DNA of 42,270 bases, from contig CAKSAC010000015.1 in the NCBI GenBank assembly GCA_934434925.1, positions 1-42,270 of the forward strand, written 5' to 3'. This DNA comes from an uncultured Eubacteriales bacterium (GTDB taxonomy: Bacteria > Bacillota > Clostridia > Oscillospirales > CAG-272). The notes beneath the pieces were generated by a model, which saw only the letters and a program-made list of their open reading frames with translations, searched no databases and was not told where the DNA came from. Within the stretch, counting starts at the first letter, position 1; each line of letters begins with the position of its first letter. Below, piece after piece: positions 8,257-16,532 of the stretch. The position numbers and the translations under genes are program-made.

Positions 8257-8889
8257 ATGAAAAAAGGCATTATCGGGAAGAAACTGGGGATGACCCAGAT
8301 CTTCGATGAAGTCGGCAATGTCATCCCTGTCACCCTGATTGAAGCGGGCCCCTGTGCCATCGCGCAGAAAAAGACCGCGGAAAACGACGGGTATGAAGCC
8401 CTGCAACTCAGTTTTGACGATTGCAGAGAAAAGGTTCTCACAAAAGCGGAACTCGGCCATCTGAAAAAGGCCGGGCTCGGAGCCAAGAGACATCTGAAGG
8501 AATTCCGCCTTGCGGATTGCAGCGCGTACAGCGTTGGCGATGTGATCTCCGCCGATACCTTCGCCGCCGGCGAAAAGGTCGACATTACCGGGATCACGAA
8601 AGGCCGCGGGTACACCGGCGCTGTCAAGCGGTGGAATCACCACATCCTTCGTATGACGCACGGTACCGGCCCTGTCCACCGTCAGGTAGGTTCCATGGGC
8701 GCAAACTCTACGCCTTCCCGCGTTTACAAGAACAAGAAAATGGCCGGCCAGTACGGTAACGAGCAGGTCACGATCCTGAACCTCGCTGTCGTGAAGGTCG
8801 ATGCCACGAACAATCTGATCGCGGTCAAAGGTGCCGTTCCCGGCGCCAAGGGCGGTATCGTCTTTATCCGTGATTCGGTGAAAGCATAA
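8257..8889 (+). CDS. rplC: 50S ribosomal protein L3
   Basis: A 210-residue L3 that helps shape the peptidyl-transferase area and starts 50S assembly. Family signatures are GKKLGMTQIFDE at the N-terminus, GITKGRGYTGAVKRW and the extended loop with GSMGANSTPSRVYKNKKMAG. The start follows GGAGG by five bases; an in-frame start 22 codons upstream lies inside the structured gap and lacks a binding site. It is separated from rpsJ by 104 bases, one of the longest gaps in the cluster. Confidence 0.98.
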   Translation: MKKGIIGKKLGMTQIFDEVGNVIPVTLIEAGPCAIAQKKTAENDGYEALQLSFDDCREKVLTKAELGHLKKAGLGAKRHLKEFRLADCSAYSVGDVISADTFAAGEKVDITGITKGRGYTGAVKRWNHHILRMTHGTGPVHRQVGSMGANSTPSRVYKNKKMAGQYGNEQVTILNLAVVKVDATNNLIAVKGAVPGAKGGIVFIRDSVKA

Positions 8890-8907
8890 CGGAAGGAGGA
8901 ACACACA

Positions 8908-9531
8908 ATGCCTACTATGAAAGTTTTGAATATGGCCGGCGCGGAAGTCGGTTCCATAGAGCTGTCTGATAAGGTGTTCGGCGCAACCGTCAACGAAGCG
9001 CTCCTCCACGCCGCAGTCAGAACCTATCTTATGAATCAGCGTCAGGGAACGCAGTCCACCCTCACCCGCAGTGAGGTTTCCGGCGGCGGCAAAAAACCCT
9101 GGAAGCAGAAAGGGACCGGCCGGGCCAGACAAGGCTCCACCCGTTCTCCCCAGTGGGTCCACGGCGGTATCGCCCTCGGCCCGAAACCCCGCACCTATCG
9201 CATGGAAATGAACCGTAAAGCCAAAAGAGCCGCTCTGTTCAGCGCGTTCTCTTCCAAAGTGGCCGCCGGTGAAATGATTGTTGTGGACGCTATTACGGCG
9301 GCCGAATACAAGACCCGCGCCATGGTGGATATGCTGAAGGCTCTGGAAGCCGGCAAGAAGACGCTCGTTATTCTGCCGGAGGTGGATGCGTTCGTCGTGA
9401 AGAGCTTTGCCAACATCCCGGGGGTCAGAACCGCGGTGTGCAACGCTGTCTGCACCTACGACATCCTGGATTGCGATACGCTCATTATGGCGGCAGATGC
9501 GGTCAAGAAGATCGAGGAGGTCTATGCCTGA
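8908..9531 (+). CDS. rplD: 50S ribosomal protein L4
   Basis: A 207-residue L4 lining the nascent-peptide exit tunnel. The tunnel loop GGGKKPWKQKGTGRARQGS is intact, followed by PQWVHGG. In E. coli this protein represses its own S10 operon; whether it acts on the long leader here is unknown. AAGGAGGA precedes the start. Its TGA overlaps the rplW ATG by one base (TGATG), which favours translational coupling. Confidence 0.98.
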   Translation: MPTMKVLNMAGAEVGSIELSDKVFGATVNEALLHAAVRTYLMNQRQGTQSTLTRSEVSGGGKKPWKQKGTGRARQGSTRSPQWVHGGIALGPKPRTYRMEMNRKAKRAALFSAFSSKVAAGEMIVVDAITAAEYKTRAMVDMLKALEAGKKTLVILPEVDAFVVKSFANIPGVRTAVCNAVCTYDILDCDTLIMAADAVKKIEEVYA

Positions 9532-9824
9532 TGAAAAACCTTGCAAATATTATCATAAAGCCCCTGATCAACGAGAAGGCCATGGCCGGCGTTGCGGAAA
9601 AGCGCTATGCCTTCCGTGTGGATGCCAGGGCTACCAAGGCGGAGATTGCTGAGGCGGTCGAGGCCATGTTCGGCGTTCAGGTCGCCACGGTCAACACCCT
9701 GAACATGAAGAAAAAGCCGAAGCGCCTCGGCGTTCACACCGGCTTTACCAGCGCGTGGAAGAAAGCGATCGTCCTTTTGAAGGAAGATTCCAAGTCGATT
9801 GCCTTCTTCGACAGCATGAACTGA
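9531..9824 (+). CDS. rplW: 50S ribosomal protein L23
   Basis: A 97-residue L23, part of the exit-tunnel rim where trigger factor and signal recognition particle dock. Visible signatures are IIKPLINEKA near the N-terminus and NTLNMKKKPKR in the RNA-binding extension. The start at 9531 shares a base with the rplD stop, with GAGGAGG at 9514-9520 inside the end of rplD. A longer in-frame start inside rplD is rejected for lack of family similarity. Confidence 0.97.
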   Translation: MKNLANIIIKPLINEKAMAGVAEKRYAFRVDARATKAEIAEAVEAMFGVQVATVNTLNMKKKPKRLGVHTGFTSAWKKAIVLLKEDSKSIAFFDSMN

Positions 9825-9839
9825 TAAGGAGGAAAGGAA

Positions 9840-10670
9840 ATGGCAACCATAAAATACAATCCTACTACTCCGTCCCGCAGAAACATGTCGGCGCCTTCCT
9901 TTGAGGAAGTCACCAAGTTTGAGCCTGAAAAGTCGCTTCTTGCTGTCAAGAAGAAGCACGCGGGCCGTAACAGCTACGGTAAGATCACCGTCCGTCACAA
10001 AGGCGGCGGAAACAGACAAAAATACCGTGTCATTGACTTTGAGCGCAAGAACGCCTCTCCCGCGACGGTCGTCGGTGTGGAATACGACCCGAACCGCACC
10101 GCGTATATCGCGCTCCTGCAGCACGAGGACGGCAAAAAGAACTATGTCATTGCCAGTGACGGCCTTCGCACGGGCGATGTCATCTATTCGGGCGCCGATG
10201 CCGATATCAAAGTCGGCAATACGCTCCCGATTGCAAACATCCCGGTCGGTACTTTCATCAATAACATTGAACTCTATCCCGGTAAGGGCGCACAGCTTGT
10301 CCGTTCCGCCGGGGCCGCAGCTCAGCTGATGGCGAAGGAGAACGGTGTGGCGCAGGTCCGCCTGCCTTCCGGTGAAGTCCGTATTGTCCGGCTGGATTGC
10401 AAAGCCACGATCGGTCAGGTCGGCAATATCGAACATGACACCGTGAAACTCGGTAAGGCCGGTAAGACCCGTCATAAAGGCATCCGCCCGACGGTCCGCG
10501 GTTCGGTCATGAACCCCTGCGACCACCCGCACGGCGGTGGTGAAGGAAAATCCCCTGTCGGCCGTCCCGGCCCTGTGACCCCGTGGGGTAAGCCGGCGCT
10601 CGGTTACAAGACCAGAGACCGCAAGGCCCGGACCGACAAATTCATTGTGAAACGCAGAAATGCGAAATAA
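9840..10670 (+). CDS. rplB: 50S ribosomal protein L2
   Basis: A 276-residue L2, needed for subunit association and peptidyl transfer. It has the OB-fold region (GGGNRQKYRVIDFERK) and the C-terminal NPCDHPHGGGEG loop holding the conserved histidine near the catalytic centre, then KSPVGRPGPVTPWGKPALG. Full length. AAGGAGG at 9826-9832 sets the start 15 bases after rplW. Confidence 0.98.
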   Translation: MATIKYNPTTPSRRNMSAPSFEEVTKFEPEKSLLAVKKKHAGRNSYGKITVRHKGGGNRQKYRVIDFERKNASPATVVGVEYDPNRTAYIALLQHEDGKKNYVIASDGLRTGDVIYSGADADIKVGNTLPIANIPVGTFINNIELYPGKGAQLVRSAGAAAQLMAKENGVAQVRLPSGEVRIVRLDCKATIGQVGNIEHDTVKLGKAGKTRHKGIRPTVRGSVMNPCDHPHGGGEGKSPVGRPGPVTPWGKPALGYKTRDRKARTDKFIVKRRNAK

Positions 10671-10688
10671 GCGGAAGGAGACAAGAGT

Positions 10689-10970
10689 ATGAGCAGAAGC
10701 TTGAAAAAAGCGCCTTATGTGAAAGTGGAACTCTATAACAAGATTGTTGCCATGAATGAAAAAGGCGAAAAGAGTGTTGTCAAAACATGGTCTCGCGCCT
10801 CCACCGTTTTCCCGGATTTTGTCGGGCATACGATTGCGGTTCATGATGGGCGCAAGCACGTTCCGGTGTATATCACCGAAGATATGGTAGGTCACAAACT
10901 GGGCGAATTCGCCCCTACCCGTACCTTCAAGGGTCATGCGGGTTCCAAGACCTCCAATAACGGGAACTGA
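10689..10970 (+). CDS. rpsS: 30S ribosomal protein S19
   Basis: A 93-residue S19 of the 30S head, contacting the A-site finger. Signatures are MSRSLKKAPYV at the start, KTWSRASTVFPDFVGHTIAVHDGRKHVPVYI in two adjoining blocks, and VGHKLGEFAPTRTFKGH. AAGGAG precedes the ATG. Spacing to both neighbours is 18 bases. Confidence 0.98.
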   Translation: MSRSLKKAPYVKVELYNKIVAMNEKGEKSVVKTWSRASTVFPDFVGHTIAVHDGRKHVPVYITEDMVGHKLGEFAPTRTFKGHAGSKTSNNGN

Positions 10971-10988
10971 AAGGAGCAGATCTGAAAA

Positions 10989-11330
10989 ATGGAAGCGAAG
11001 GCTAATCTGAAGTATATCAGAATTTCTCCGCGCAAGGTCAAGATCGTGCTCGACCTGATCCGCGGCAAGGATACCGACATCGCTATGGCGATTCTTGAAA
11101 ATACGCCCAAAAGCGCCTCCGAGCCCTTGATCAAATTGCTGAAGAGCGCGGTTGCGAACGCGGAGCATAATTTCAATATGAACGCAAACAACCTGTATAT
11201 CTCCGAGTGCTTTGTCTGCCCCGGCCCGACTCTCAAGAGAGTGATGCCGCGTGCGCAGGGAAGAGCATTCAGAATTCTGAAAAGAACCAGCCATATAACG
11301 ATGGCAGTCAAGGAAAAGGAGGTCGGCTGA
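10989..11330 (+). CDS. rplV: 50S ribosomal protein L22
   Basis: A 113-residue L22 with a globular domain and a long beta hairpin that lines the exit tunnel. Visible marks are YIRISPRKVKIVLDLIRGK and the hairpin end PTLKRVMPRAQGRAFRILKRTSHIT, split here as two neighbouring blocks. The hairpin tip shows no insertion. The next gene starts two bases after its stop. Confidence 0.98.
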   Translation: MEAKANLKYIRISPRKVKIVLDLIRGKDTDIAMAILENTPKSASEPLIKLLKSAVANAEHNFNMNANNLYISECFVCPGPTLKRVMPRAQGRAFRILKRTSHITMAVKEKEVG

Positions 11331-11331
11331 T

Positions 11332-12105
11332 ATGGGACAGAAAGTAAATCCGCACGGCATGCGCGTCGGCGTGATCAAGCCCTGGGATTCCAGATGGATT
11401 TCTTCCAAGCAGGAAATGGGCGATCTGATCGTGTCCGACTACAATATCAGAGAATTCCTGAAGAAAAAACTCCAGGCTGCCGGTTGCCCGAAGTTTGAGA
11501 TCGAACGCGACAAGAGCCGCGTCCGTGTATTCGTTCATTGCGCGAAACCCGGTATGGTCATCGGCCGCGGCGGCGTGGAGATCGAAAAACTCCGCACCGA
11601 ACTGGAAGCCATGGTCGGCCGCCCGGTCGTTGTCAACGTCGTCGAGATCCGCAACCCGGACCTCAATGCCCAGCTCGTGGCCGAAAGCATTGCGGCTCAG
11701 CTTGAAAAGCGCACCTCTTTCCGCCGCGCCATGAAACAGGCCATCGGCCGCACCATGCGTCTCGGCGCCAAGGGAATCAAAATCAACTGTAACGGCCGTC
11801 TCGGCGGAGCCGAAATCGCCCGCACCGAGCATTATCATGAAGGTACCATTCCGTTGCAGACGATCCGCGCCGATATTGAGTACGGGTTCTGGGAAGCCAA
11901 TACGACTTACGGCAAGATCGGCATTAAGGTTTGGATCTACAAGGGTGAGGTCCTTGCCGAGAGCGCGGCCCGTGCCGAACGCAACGACCGTACCGAAAGA
12001 CGTCCCCGCCGCCCCGGCAACAACAACCGCCGTTCCGGTGGTGCCGGTGATGGCAGAGGTCCCCGCCGCTTTGACCACAGAAGAGCAGAGGAGGGCACGA
12101 AATAA
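11332..12105 (+). CDS. rpsC: 30S ribosomal protein S3
   Basis: A 257-residue S3 forming the mRNA entry channel. It has MGQKVNPHGMRVGV, a KH RNA-binding domain with VIGRGGVEIEKL, and the C-terminal S3 domain with GRLGGAEIAR. The tail, from about residue 215, is a basic, Arg/Gly/Asn-rich low-complexity extension, longer than the compact S3 of many Firmicutes. The binding site sits inside the end of rplV. Its stop overlaps the rplP start by one base (TAATG). Confidence 0.98.
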   Translation: MGQKVNPHGMRVGVIKPWDSRWISSKQEMGDLIVSDYNIREFLKKKLQAAGCPKFEIERDKSRVRVFVHCAKPGMVIGRGGVEIEKLRTELEAMVGRPVVVNVVEIRNPDLNAQLVAESIAAQLEKRTSFRRAMKQAIGRTMRLGAKGIKINCNGRLGGAEIARTEHYHEGTIPLQTIRADIEYGFWEANTTYGKIGIKVWIYKGEVLAESAARAERNDRTERRPRRPGNNNRRSGGAGDGRGPRRFDHRRAEEGTK

Positions 12106-12536
12106 TGTTAATGCCTAAGAGAGTAAAATACAGACGCGTCCAGCGCGGCCGTATGAAGGGCAAAGCCAGCCGTGGCAACACGCTGACTTTCGGTTCTTAC
12201 GGTCTTGTCGCTCTGGAACCCGCCTGGATCAAGAGCAACCAGATCGAGGCTGCCCGTATCGCAATGACCCGTTACACCCGGCGTGGCGGTCAGGTCTGGA
12301 TCAAGATTTTCCCGGATAAACCGGTTACCGAAAAGCCGGCCGAGACCCGTATGGGTTCCGGTAAGGGCAGCCCGGAATATTGGGTATCCGTCGTGAAACC
12401 CGGTCGCGTTCTCTTTGAGATGGATGGGGTTCCGGAGGAAACCGCCAGAGAAGCTATGCGTCTCGCCATGCACAAACTGCCGATCAAGTGCAAGTTCGTG
12501 TCCCGCGATGATGCGGCGGAAGCAGTGGAGGAATAA
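12105..12536 (+). CDS. rplP: 50S ribosomal protein L16
   Basis: A 143-residue L16 close to the A-site. Signatures include PKRVKYRR, KGKASRGNTLTFGSYGL, RYTRRGGQVWIKIFPDKP and GSGKGSPEYWVSVVKPGR across adjoining blocks. The start MLMPKRVKYR parallels MLLPKRVKYR of B. subtilis, so 12105 is preferred over an internal ATG at 12111. The ATG overlaps the rpsC stop by one base, with GGAGG about nine bases upstream. Confidence 0.97.
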   Translation: MLMPKRVKYRRVQRGRMKGKASRGNTLTFGSYGLVALEPAWIKSNQIEAARIAMTRYTRRGGQVWIKIFPDKPVTEKPAETRMGSGKGSPEYWVSVVKPGRVLFEMDGVPEETAREAMRLAMHKLPIKCKFVSRDDAAEAVEE

Positions 12537-12539
12537 GCC

Positions 12540-12728
12540 GTGAAAGTAAAAGAACTCAGAGAGCTGACGAACGAGCAGCTTGAAAAGAAGCTCAGTGAAC
12601 TGAAAAGCGAATTATTCAATCTCCGCTTCCAGCATGCGATCAATCAGCTCGACAATCCTCATAAGATCCCCGAGGTCAGACACGACATCGCACGCGTTAT
12701 GACGGTTCTGCGCGAGAAGAATGTTTGA
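12540..12728 (+). CDS. rpmC: 50S ribosomal protein L29
   Basis: A 62-residue L29 at the exit-tunnel rim. It is a two-helix protein with KVKELRELTNEQLEKKL and NLRFQHAINQLDNPHKI as the recognisable pieces. The start codon is GTG, placed three bases after the rplP stop with GGAGG inside the end of rplP. Confidence 0.96.
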   Translation: MKVKELRELTNEQLEKKLSELKSELFNLRFQHAINQLDNPHKIPEVRHDIARVMTVLREKNV

Positions 12729-12742
12729 AGAGGTAGAAAGAA

Positions 12743-13000
12743 ATGACTGAACGTAATCTGAGAAAGACCAGAGTGGGCAAAGTCGTCAGCACAAAGATGG
12801 ATAAGACAGTGGTCGTTGCGATCGAGGATAATGTCCGGCATCCCAAATACGGCAAGATCCTGAAACACACCACCAAAATTCATGTTCATGACGAAAACAA
12901 TGCCTGCACTGTTGGCGACAAGATTTCCGTGATGGAAACGAGACCGCTCTCCGCAACCAAGCGGTGGCGTCTGGTTGAGATCATCGAGAAAGCGAAATAA
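12743..13000 (+). CDS. rpsQ: 30S ribosomal protein S17
   Basis: An 85-residue S17 with an OB fold that binds 16S RNA early in assembly. Signatures are GKVVSTKMDKTVVV, HPKYGKIL and GDKISVMETRPLSATKRW. A 58-base gap follows, with a small hairpin (GGCAGG/CTTGCC, near 13019-13038) before rplN. Confidence 0.97.
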   Translation: MTERNLRKTRVGKVVSTKMDKTVVVAIEDNVRHPKYGKILKHTTKIHVHDENNACTVGDKISVMETRPLSATKRWRLVEIIEKAK

Positions 13001-13058
13001 GTTTCAACAATAACAGTAGGCAGGTCAAAAAGCTTGCCGAAAACAGGAGGAAACGTAA

Positions 13059-13427
13059 GTGATTCAGCAGCAGACATTGATGAAGGTTGCCGATAATACC
13101 GGCGCCAGAGAGCTGATGTGCATTCGCGTACTCGGCGGCTCTGCCCGTCGGTATGCCGGCATCGGCGATGTCGTTGTCGCGTCCGTTAAGAAGGCGGCGC
13201 CCGGCGGCATGGTAAAGAAGGGCGACGTGGTCAAAGCTGTCGTGGTCCGCAGTGTGAAGGGTGTCCGCCGTGCGGATGGCTCTTACCTGAAATTCGACGA
13301 AAACGCCGCCGTTATCCTGAAGGATGACAACACCCCGAGAGGTACCCGTATCTTCGGGCCTGTGGCCAGAGAGCTTCGCGACAAGGACTTCACCAAAATC
13401 CTGTCCCTGGCTCCGGAAGTACTGTGA
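13059..13427 (+). CDS. rplN: 50S ribosomal protein L14
   Basis: A 122-residue L14 at the subunit interface. Family signatures are MIQQQTLMKVADNTGAREL, IGDVVVASVKKAAPGG and AAVILKDDNTPRGTRIFGPV. The start codon is GTG, seven bases after AGGAGG (13046-13051). Length is normal and no interruption is seen. Confidence 0.98.
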   Translation: MIQQQTLMKVADNTGARELMCIRVLGGSARRYAGIGDVVVASVKKAAPGGMVKKGDVVKAVVVRSVKGVRRADGSYLKFDENAAVILKDDNTPRGTRIFGPVARELRDKDFTKILSLAPEVL

Positions 13428-13441
13428 GAGGAGCGACAAGA

Positions 13442-13771
13442 ATGAACAAACTTCATATCAAGAAAGACGATCTTGTGGTTGTTCTCTCCGGTGACGATAA
13501 GGGAGCGCGCGGGAAGGTCCTCGCGGTTTCCCCGAGCGAAGGCAAGGTCATGGTCGAGGGTATTAACAAAGTCAAAAAGCACAACAAGGCCCGCAAACAG
13601 GGCGAGGTGAGCAGCATCATCGAGACGGAGGGCGCGTTCTACGCTTCCAAGGTTCAGCTTGTTTGCCCGACCTGCGACAAGGGCGTTCGCGTCCGTTATG
13701 CGGTACAGACCGATAAGGACGGCAACCGGGTCAAAGTGCGTGTATGCGCCAAATGCGGCGCGAAGATCTGA
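13442..13771 (+). CDS. rplX: 50S ribosomal protein L24
   Basis: A 109-residue L24, an assembly-initiator protein with an N-terminal KOW motif (DDLVVVLSGDDKGARGKVL). The C-terminal part carries two CxxC pairs (CPTC and CAKC), a zinc-ribbon-like feature found in part of the family. The ATG at 13442 has GAGAGG about ten bases upstream; an in-frame start six codons earlier overlaps the end of rplN and is less likely. Confidence 0.96.
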   Translation: MNKLHIKKDDLVVVLSGDDKGARGKVLAVSPSEGKVMVEGINKVKKHNKARKQGEVSSIIETEGAFYASKVQLVCPTCDKGVRVRYAVQTDKDGNRVKVRVCAKCGAKI

Positions 13772-13788
13772 GTAAAGGAGTGAAAACA

Positions 13789-14328
13789 ATGTCAAGATAC
13801 AGTGAACTTTACAAAAAAGAAGTAGCTCCCGCACTCATGAAGAAATTCTCCTACAAAAGCCCGATGCAGATCCCGAAGGTTGATAAAATTATTATCAACG
13901 TCGGTTGCGGAGACGCGAAGGAGAACTCCAAAGTCATCGATTCGGTTATTTCCGAAATCTCCCTGATTTCCGGACAGCGGGCGGTTCCGACCTATGCAAA
14001 GAAGTCGGTTTCCAACTTCAAGCTCCGTGAAGGGATGAAGATCGGCGTAAAGGTTACTTTGCGCGGAGAGCGTATGTATGAATTCATGGATCGGCTGTTC
14101 AACTTTGCGTTGCCCCGCGTCCGTGACTTCAAGGGGATTAACCCGAACGCCTTTGACGGAAGAGGAAACTATGCCCTCGGCTTGAAGGAACAGCTTATCT
14201 TCCCGGAAATCGAGTACGATAAAATCGAGAAGATCCGCGGGATGGACATTGTGTTCGTCACCACGGCCGAGAACGATGAAGAAGCAAAAGAGCTGCTGGC
14301 CCTGATGGGCGCGCCCTTTGCGAAGTGA
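13789..14328 (+). CDS. rplE: 50S ribosomal protein L5
   Basis: A 179-residue L5 that binds 5S RNA and the P-site tRNA. Signatures are KSPMQIPKVDKIIINVG, GQRAVPTYAKKSVSNFKLR, KVTLRGERMYEFMDRL and LPRVRDFKGINPNAFDGRGN. AAAGGAG at 13774-13780 fixes the start; an upstream in-frame start inside rplX is rejected. Confidence 0.98.
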   Translation: MSRYSELYKKEVAPALMKKFSYKSPMQIPKVDKIIINVGCGDAKENSKVIDSVISEISLISGQRAVPTYAKKSVSNFKLREGMKIGVKVTLRGERMYEFMDRLFNFALPRVRDFKGINPNAFDGRGNYALGLKEQLIFPEIEYDKIEKIRGMDIVFVTTAENDEEAKELLALMGAPFAK

Positions 14329-14340
14329 GGAGAATGAAGA

Positions 14341-14526
14341 ATGGCTAAAAAATCCATGATTCTGAAGCAGCAGGCTGCGCAGAAGTATTCGACCCGGGTC
14401 TATAACAGATGTAAAATCTGCGGCAGACCTCATGCGTATCTGCGTAAATACGGTATCTGCCGTATCTGCTTCCGTGAGCTCGCATACAACGGCGAGATCC
14501 CCGGCGTGCGTAAGGCAAGCTGGTAA
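14341..14526 (+). CDS. rpsZ: 30S ribosomal protein S14, zinc type
   Basis: A 61-residue, zinc-binding short form of S14, with CKIC and CRIC pairs around GRPHAYLRKYGI. This is the type-Z version; the longer zinc-free form is about 90-100 residues. A 105-base gap with RNA structure follows before rpsH. Confidence 0.97.
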   Translation: MAKKSMILKQQAAQKYSTRVYNRCKICGRPHAYLRKYGICRICFRELAYNGEIPGVRKASW

Positions 14527-14542
14527 TTTTATCTCTTTTTCT

Positions 14543-14593
14543 ACCGGCAGGAAAGCGTTGCTTTTACCACCGGTCAGCCGCCACAGACGTGGC
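14543..14593 (+). promoter_or_regulatory. two-hairpin RNA element before rpsH
   Basis: The first hairpin has outer arms ACCGG (14543-14547) and CCGGT (14570-14574), an internal loop, then inner arms AAAGC (14552-14556) and GCTTT (14560-14564) around GTT. The second is GCCAC (14580-14584) with GTGGC (14589-14593) around AGAC. There is no T run. The site sits 38 bases before the S8 gene, and S8 is the autoregulator of the spc operon in E. coli. Confidence 0.45.
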
Positions 14594-14631
14594 AGCAAGC
14601 ATTATGAACTTGCATAAAGGAGGATTTTACA

Positions 14632-15030
14632 ATGCAGAATTCCGATGTCATTGCCGATATGCTCACCAGAATCAGAAACGCAAACGATGCGAAGCATGAA
14701 ACTGTTGACATCCCGGCATCCAATCTTAAAAAGTCCATCGCCGAGATTCTCTTCAACGAAGGCTATATCAAAAGCTACCAGATTGTTGAGGACGGCAAGC
14801 AGGGCATTATCCGCGTTACGCTGAAATATGCCCCCAATAAGCAGAAGGTTATCCACGGCCTGCGCCGCGTTTCCAAACCCGGCCTCCGTATTTATTCCGA
14901 CTGCGAAAATATGCCCCGCGTCATGAACGGCCTCGGCATTGCGATTGTTTCCACTTCCCGTGGGATCATGACCGACAAGAAAGCAAGAAAAGATAACGTG
15001 GGCGGCGAAGTCCTCGCGTTTATCTGGTAA
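14632..15030 (+). CDS. rpsH: 30S ribosomal protein S8
   Basis: A 132-residue S8, a central-domain 16S RNA binder. Signatures are SDVIADMLTRIRNAN at the N-terminus and the C-terminal RNA-binding STSRGIMTDKKARKDNVGGE. AAAGGAGG precedes the ATG. In E. coli S8 represses the spc operon by binding its mRNA; the structured gap just upstream is a possible counterpart here. Confidence 0.98.
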   Translation: MQNSDVIADMLTRIRNANDAKHETVDIPASNLKKSIAEILFNEGYIKSYQIVEDGKQGIIRVTLKYAPNKQKVIHGLRRVSKPGLRIYSDCENMPRVMNGLGIAIVSTSRGIMTDKKARKDNVGGEVLAFIW

Positions 15031-15043
15031 GGAGGCAAACAAG

Positions 15044-15583
15044 ATGTCAAGAATCGGAAGAGCCCCCATTGCCATTCCTGCCGGTGTCACCGTTACGATC
15101 GCCGACGGAAACGTGGTGACCGTGAAGGGCAAACTCGGCACACTGACGCAGACCTTTCTCCCGGCCGTGACGATCGAAGAGAAGGACGGTCATATTCTGG
15201 TCAGCCGTCACAGCGAACAGAAAGAAGATCGCGCCGTCCACGGCCTGACCCGCGCCCTGCTCGCCAATATGGTGGAGGGCGTCAGCAACGGATATACCAA
15301 GCGCCTGGAGATTGTCGGCGTTGGGTACCGTGTGGAAAAGCAGGGCAAGAAGCTGGTACTCAACCTCGGCTTTTCACATCAGGTTTTCTTCGAGGAGAAG
15401 GACGGCATCACCTTTGAAGTGCCGGACAGTAGCACCATTCTCGTGAAGGGGATCGACAAACAGGCCGTCGGACAGATCGCCGCGCAGATCCGCGAGAAAA
15501 GACCGCCTGAACCCTATCTGGGCAAGGGCGTCAAATATGCCGGCGAAAAAATCCGCCGCAAAGCCGGTAAGACCGGTAAATAA
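15044..15583 (+). CDS. rplF: 50S ribosomal protein L6
   Basis: A 179-residue L6 near the factor-binding site, built of two similar domains. Signatures are MSRIGRAPIAIPAGV, VEGVSNGYTKRLEIVGVGYR and the C-terminal RPPEPYLGKGVKYAGEKIRR in two adjoining blocks. Strong AGGAGG site and normal length. Confidence 0.98.
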   Translation: MSRIGRAPIAIPAGVTVTIADGNVVTVKGKLGTLTQTFLPAVTIEEKDGHILVSRHSEQKEDRAVHGLTRALLANMVEGVSNGYTKRLEIVGVGYRVEKQGKKLVLNLGFSHQVFFEEKDGITFEVPDSSTILVKGIDKQAVGQIAAQIREKRPPEPYLGKGVKYAGEKIRRKAGKTGK

Positions 15584-15601
15584 TGAAAGGAGTCTACGGA
15601 T

Positions 15602-15961
15602 ATGGTCAAGAGAATCGACAGCAATAAACAGCGCCTCAAGAGACATGTCAGAGTCCGCGCGAAGATTTACGGCACCGCCGAAAGACCGCGTCTGTGCGTA
15701 TATCGCTCAAACGCGAACATTTCCGCGCAGATCATCGACGATGATAAGGGCGTTACGCTCGTTTCCGCTTCCACGCTGGAGGCTTCCTTTGAAGGCAACG
15801 GCTCCAACCGGGCAGCTGCCAGAGTCGTTGGCGAAGCGATTGCCAAGCGCGCCATCGAAAAAGGCATTTCCGAGGTCGTTTTCGACCGCGGCGGCTATAT
15901 TTACCACGGACGTGTATCGGAACTGGCTGAGGGAGCCCGCGAGGGCGGCCTGAAGTTCTGA
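15602..15961 (+). CDS. rplR: 50S ribosomal protein L18
   Basis: A 119-residue L18, which with L5 anchors 5S RNA. Signatures are RHVRVRAKIYGTAERPRLCV, NISAQIIDDDKG and FDRGGYIYHGRVSELAEGAR. AAAGGAG precedes the ATG. A 53-base gap follows. Confidence 0.97.
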   Translation: MVKRIDSNKQRLKRHVRVRAKIYGTAERPRLCVYRSNANISAQIIDDDKGVTLVSASTLEASFEGNGSNRAAARVVGEAIAKRAIEKGISEVVFDRGGYIYHGRVSELAEGAREGGLKF

Positions 15962-16014
15962 TTTTCCGGTTTGTACACACTCCGAAAGATTCAGAATAAT
16001 TTAAGGAGATAAAC

Positions 16015-16518
16015 ATGGCAAGAAGAAATGACGCAATCGAGCCGGAGTTCCAGGAACAGCTCGTTGCACTCAACCGTGTTTCCAAGACCGTGAAGGGCGG
16101 ACGTATTGCCCGCTTTGCCGCCGTTATGGTTATCGGTAACGGCAAGGGCCGCGTAGGTTACGGTCTCGGAAAAGCTGCCGAAGTTCCCGAAGCGATCCGC
16201 AAGGGAATCGAAGATGCAAAGAAAAATATGATCAACGTATCGCTCAACGATACGACCATCCCGCACGAAGTTATCGGTGTGTTCGGTTCCGGCAAGGTGC
16301 TTTTGAAGCCTGCCGCTCCCGGTACCGGTATCATTGCGGGCGGCGCAGTCCGTAAGGTGCTGGAAGCCGCCGGTGTGAAGAACATTCGTGCCAAGTGCCT
16401 CCGCTCCTCTAACCCCATCAACGTAGTCAAGGCGACCTTTGCGGGTCTTGCCGAGCTGCGCACGGCGGAAGAGGTGGCACAACTCCGCGGTCTGCCCGTG
16501 GAAGAGATCAAGGGATAA
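16015..16518 (+). CDS. rpsE: 30S ribosomal protein S5
   Basis: A 167-residue S5 at the mRNA entry site, important for decoding accuracy. Signatures are VSKTVKGGRIARFAAVMVIG (double-stranded RNA-binding fold), GKGRVGYGLGKAAEVPEAIR and the C-terminal GTGIIAGGAVRKVLEAAGVK. AAGGAG precedes the ATG. Confidence 0.98.
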   Translation: MARRNDAIEPEFQEQLVALNRVSKTVKGGRIARFAAVMVIGNGKGRVGYGLGKAAEVPEAIRKGIEDAKKNMINVSLNDTTIPHEVIGVFGSGKVLLKPAAPGTGIIAGGAVRKVLEAAGVKNIRAKCLRSSNPINVVKATFAGLAELRTAEEVAQLRGLPVEEIKG

Positions 16519-16532
16519 GGAGGAGGAACGAA

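Noticed and set aside
9522..11408. Long open frame (628 codons) on the minus strand across rplB, rpsS and rplV
   Set aside because: It is antisense to well-recognised ribosomal genes, shows no family features and arises from their codon bias.
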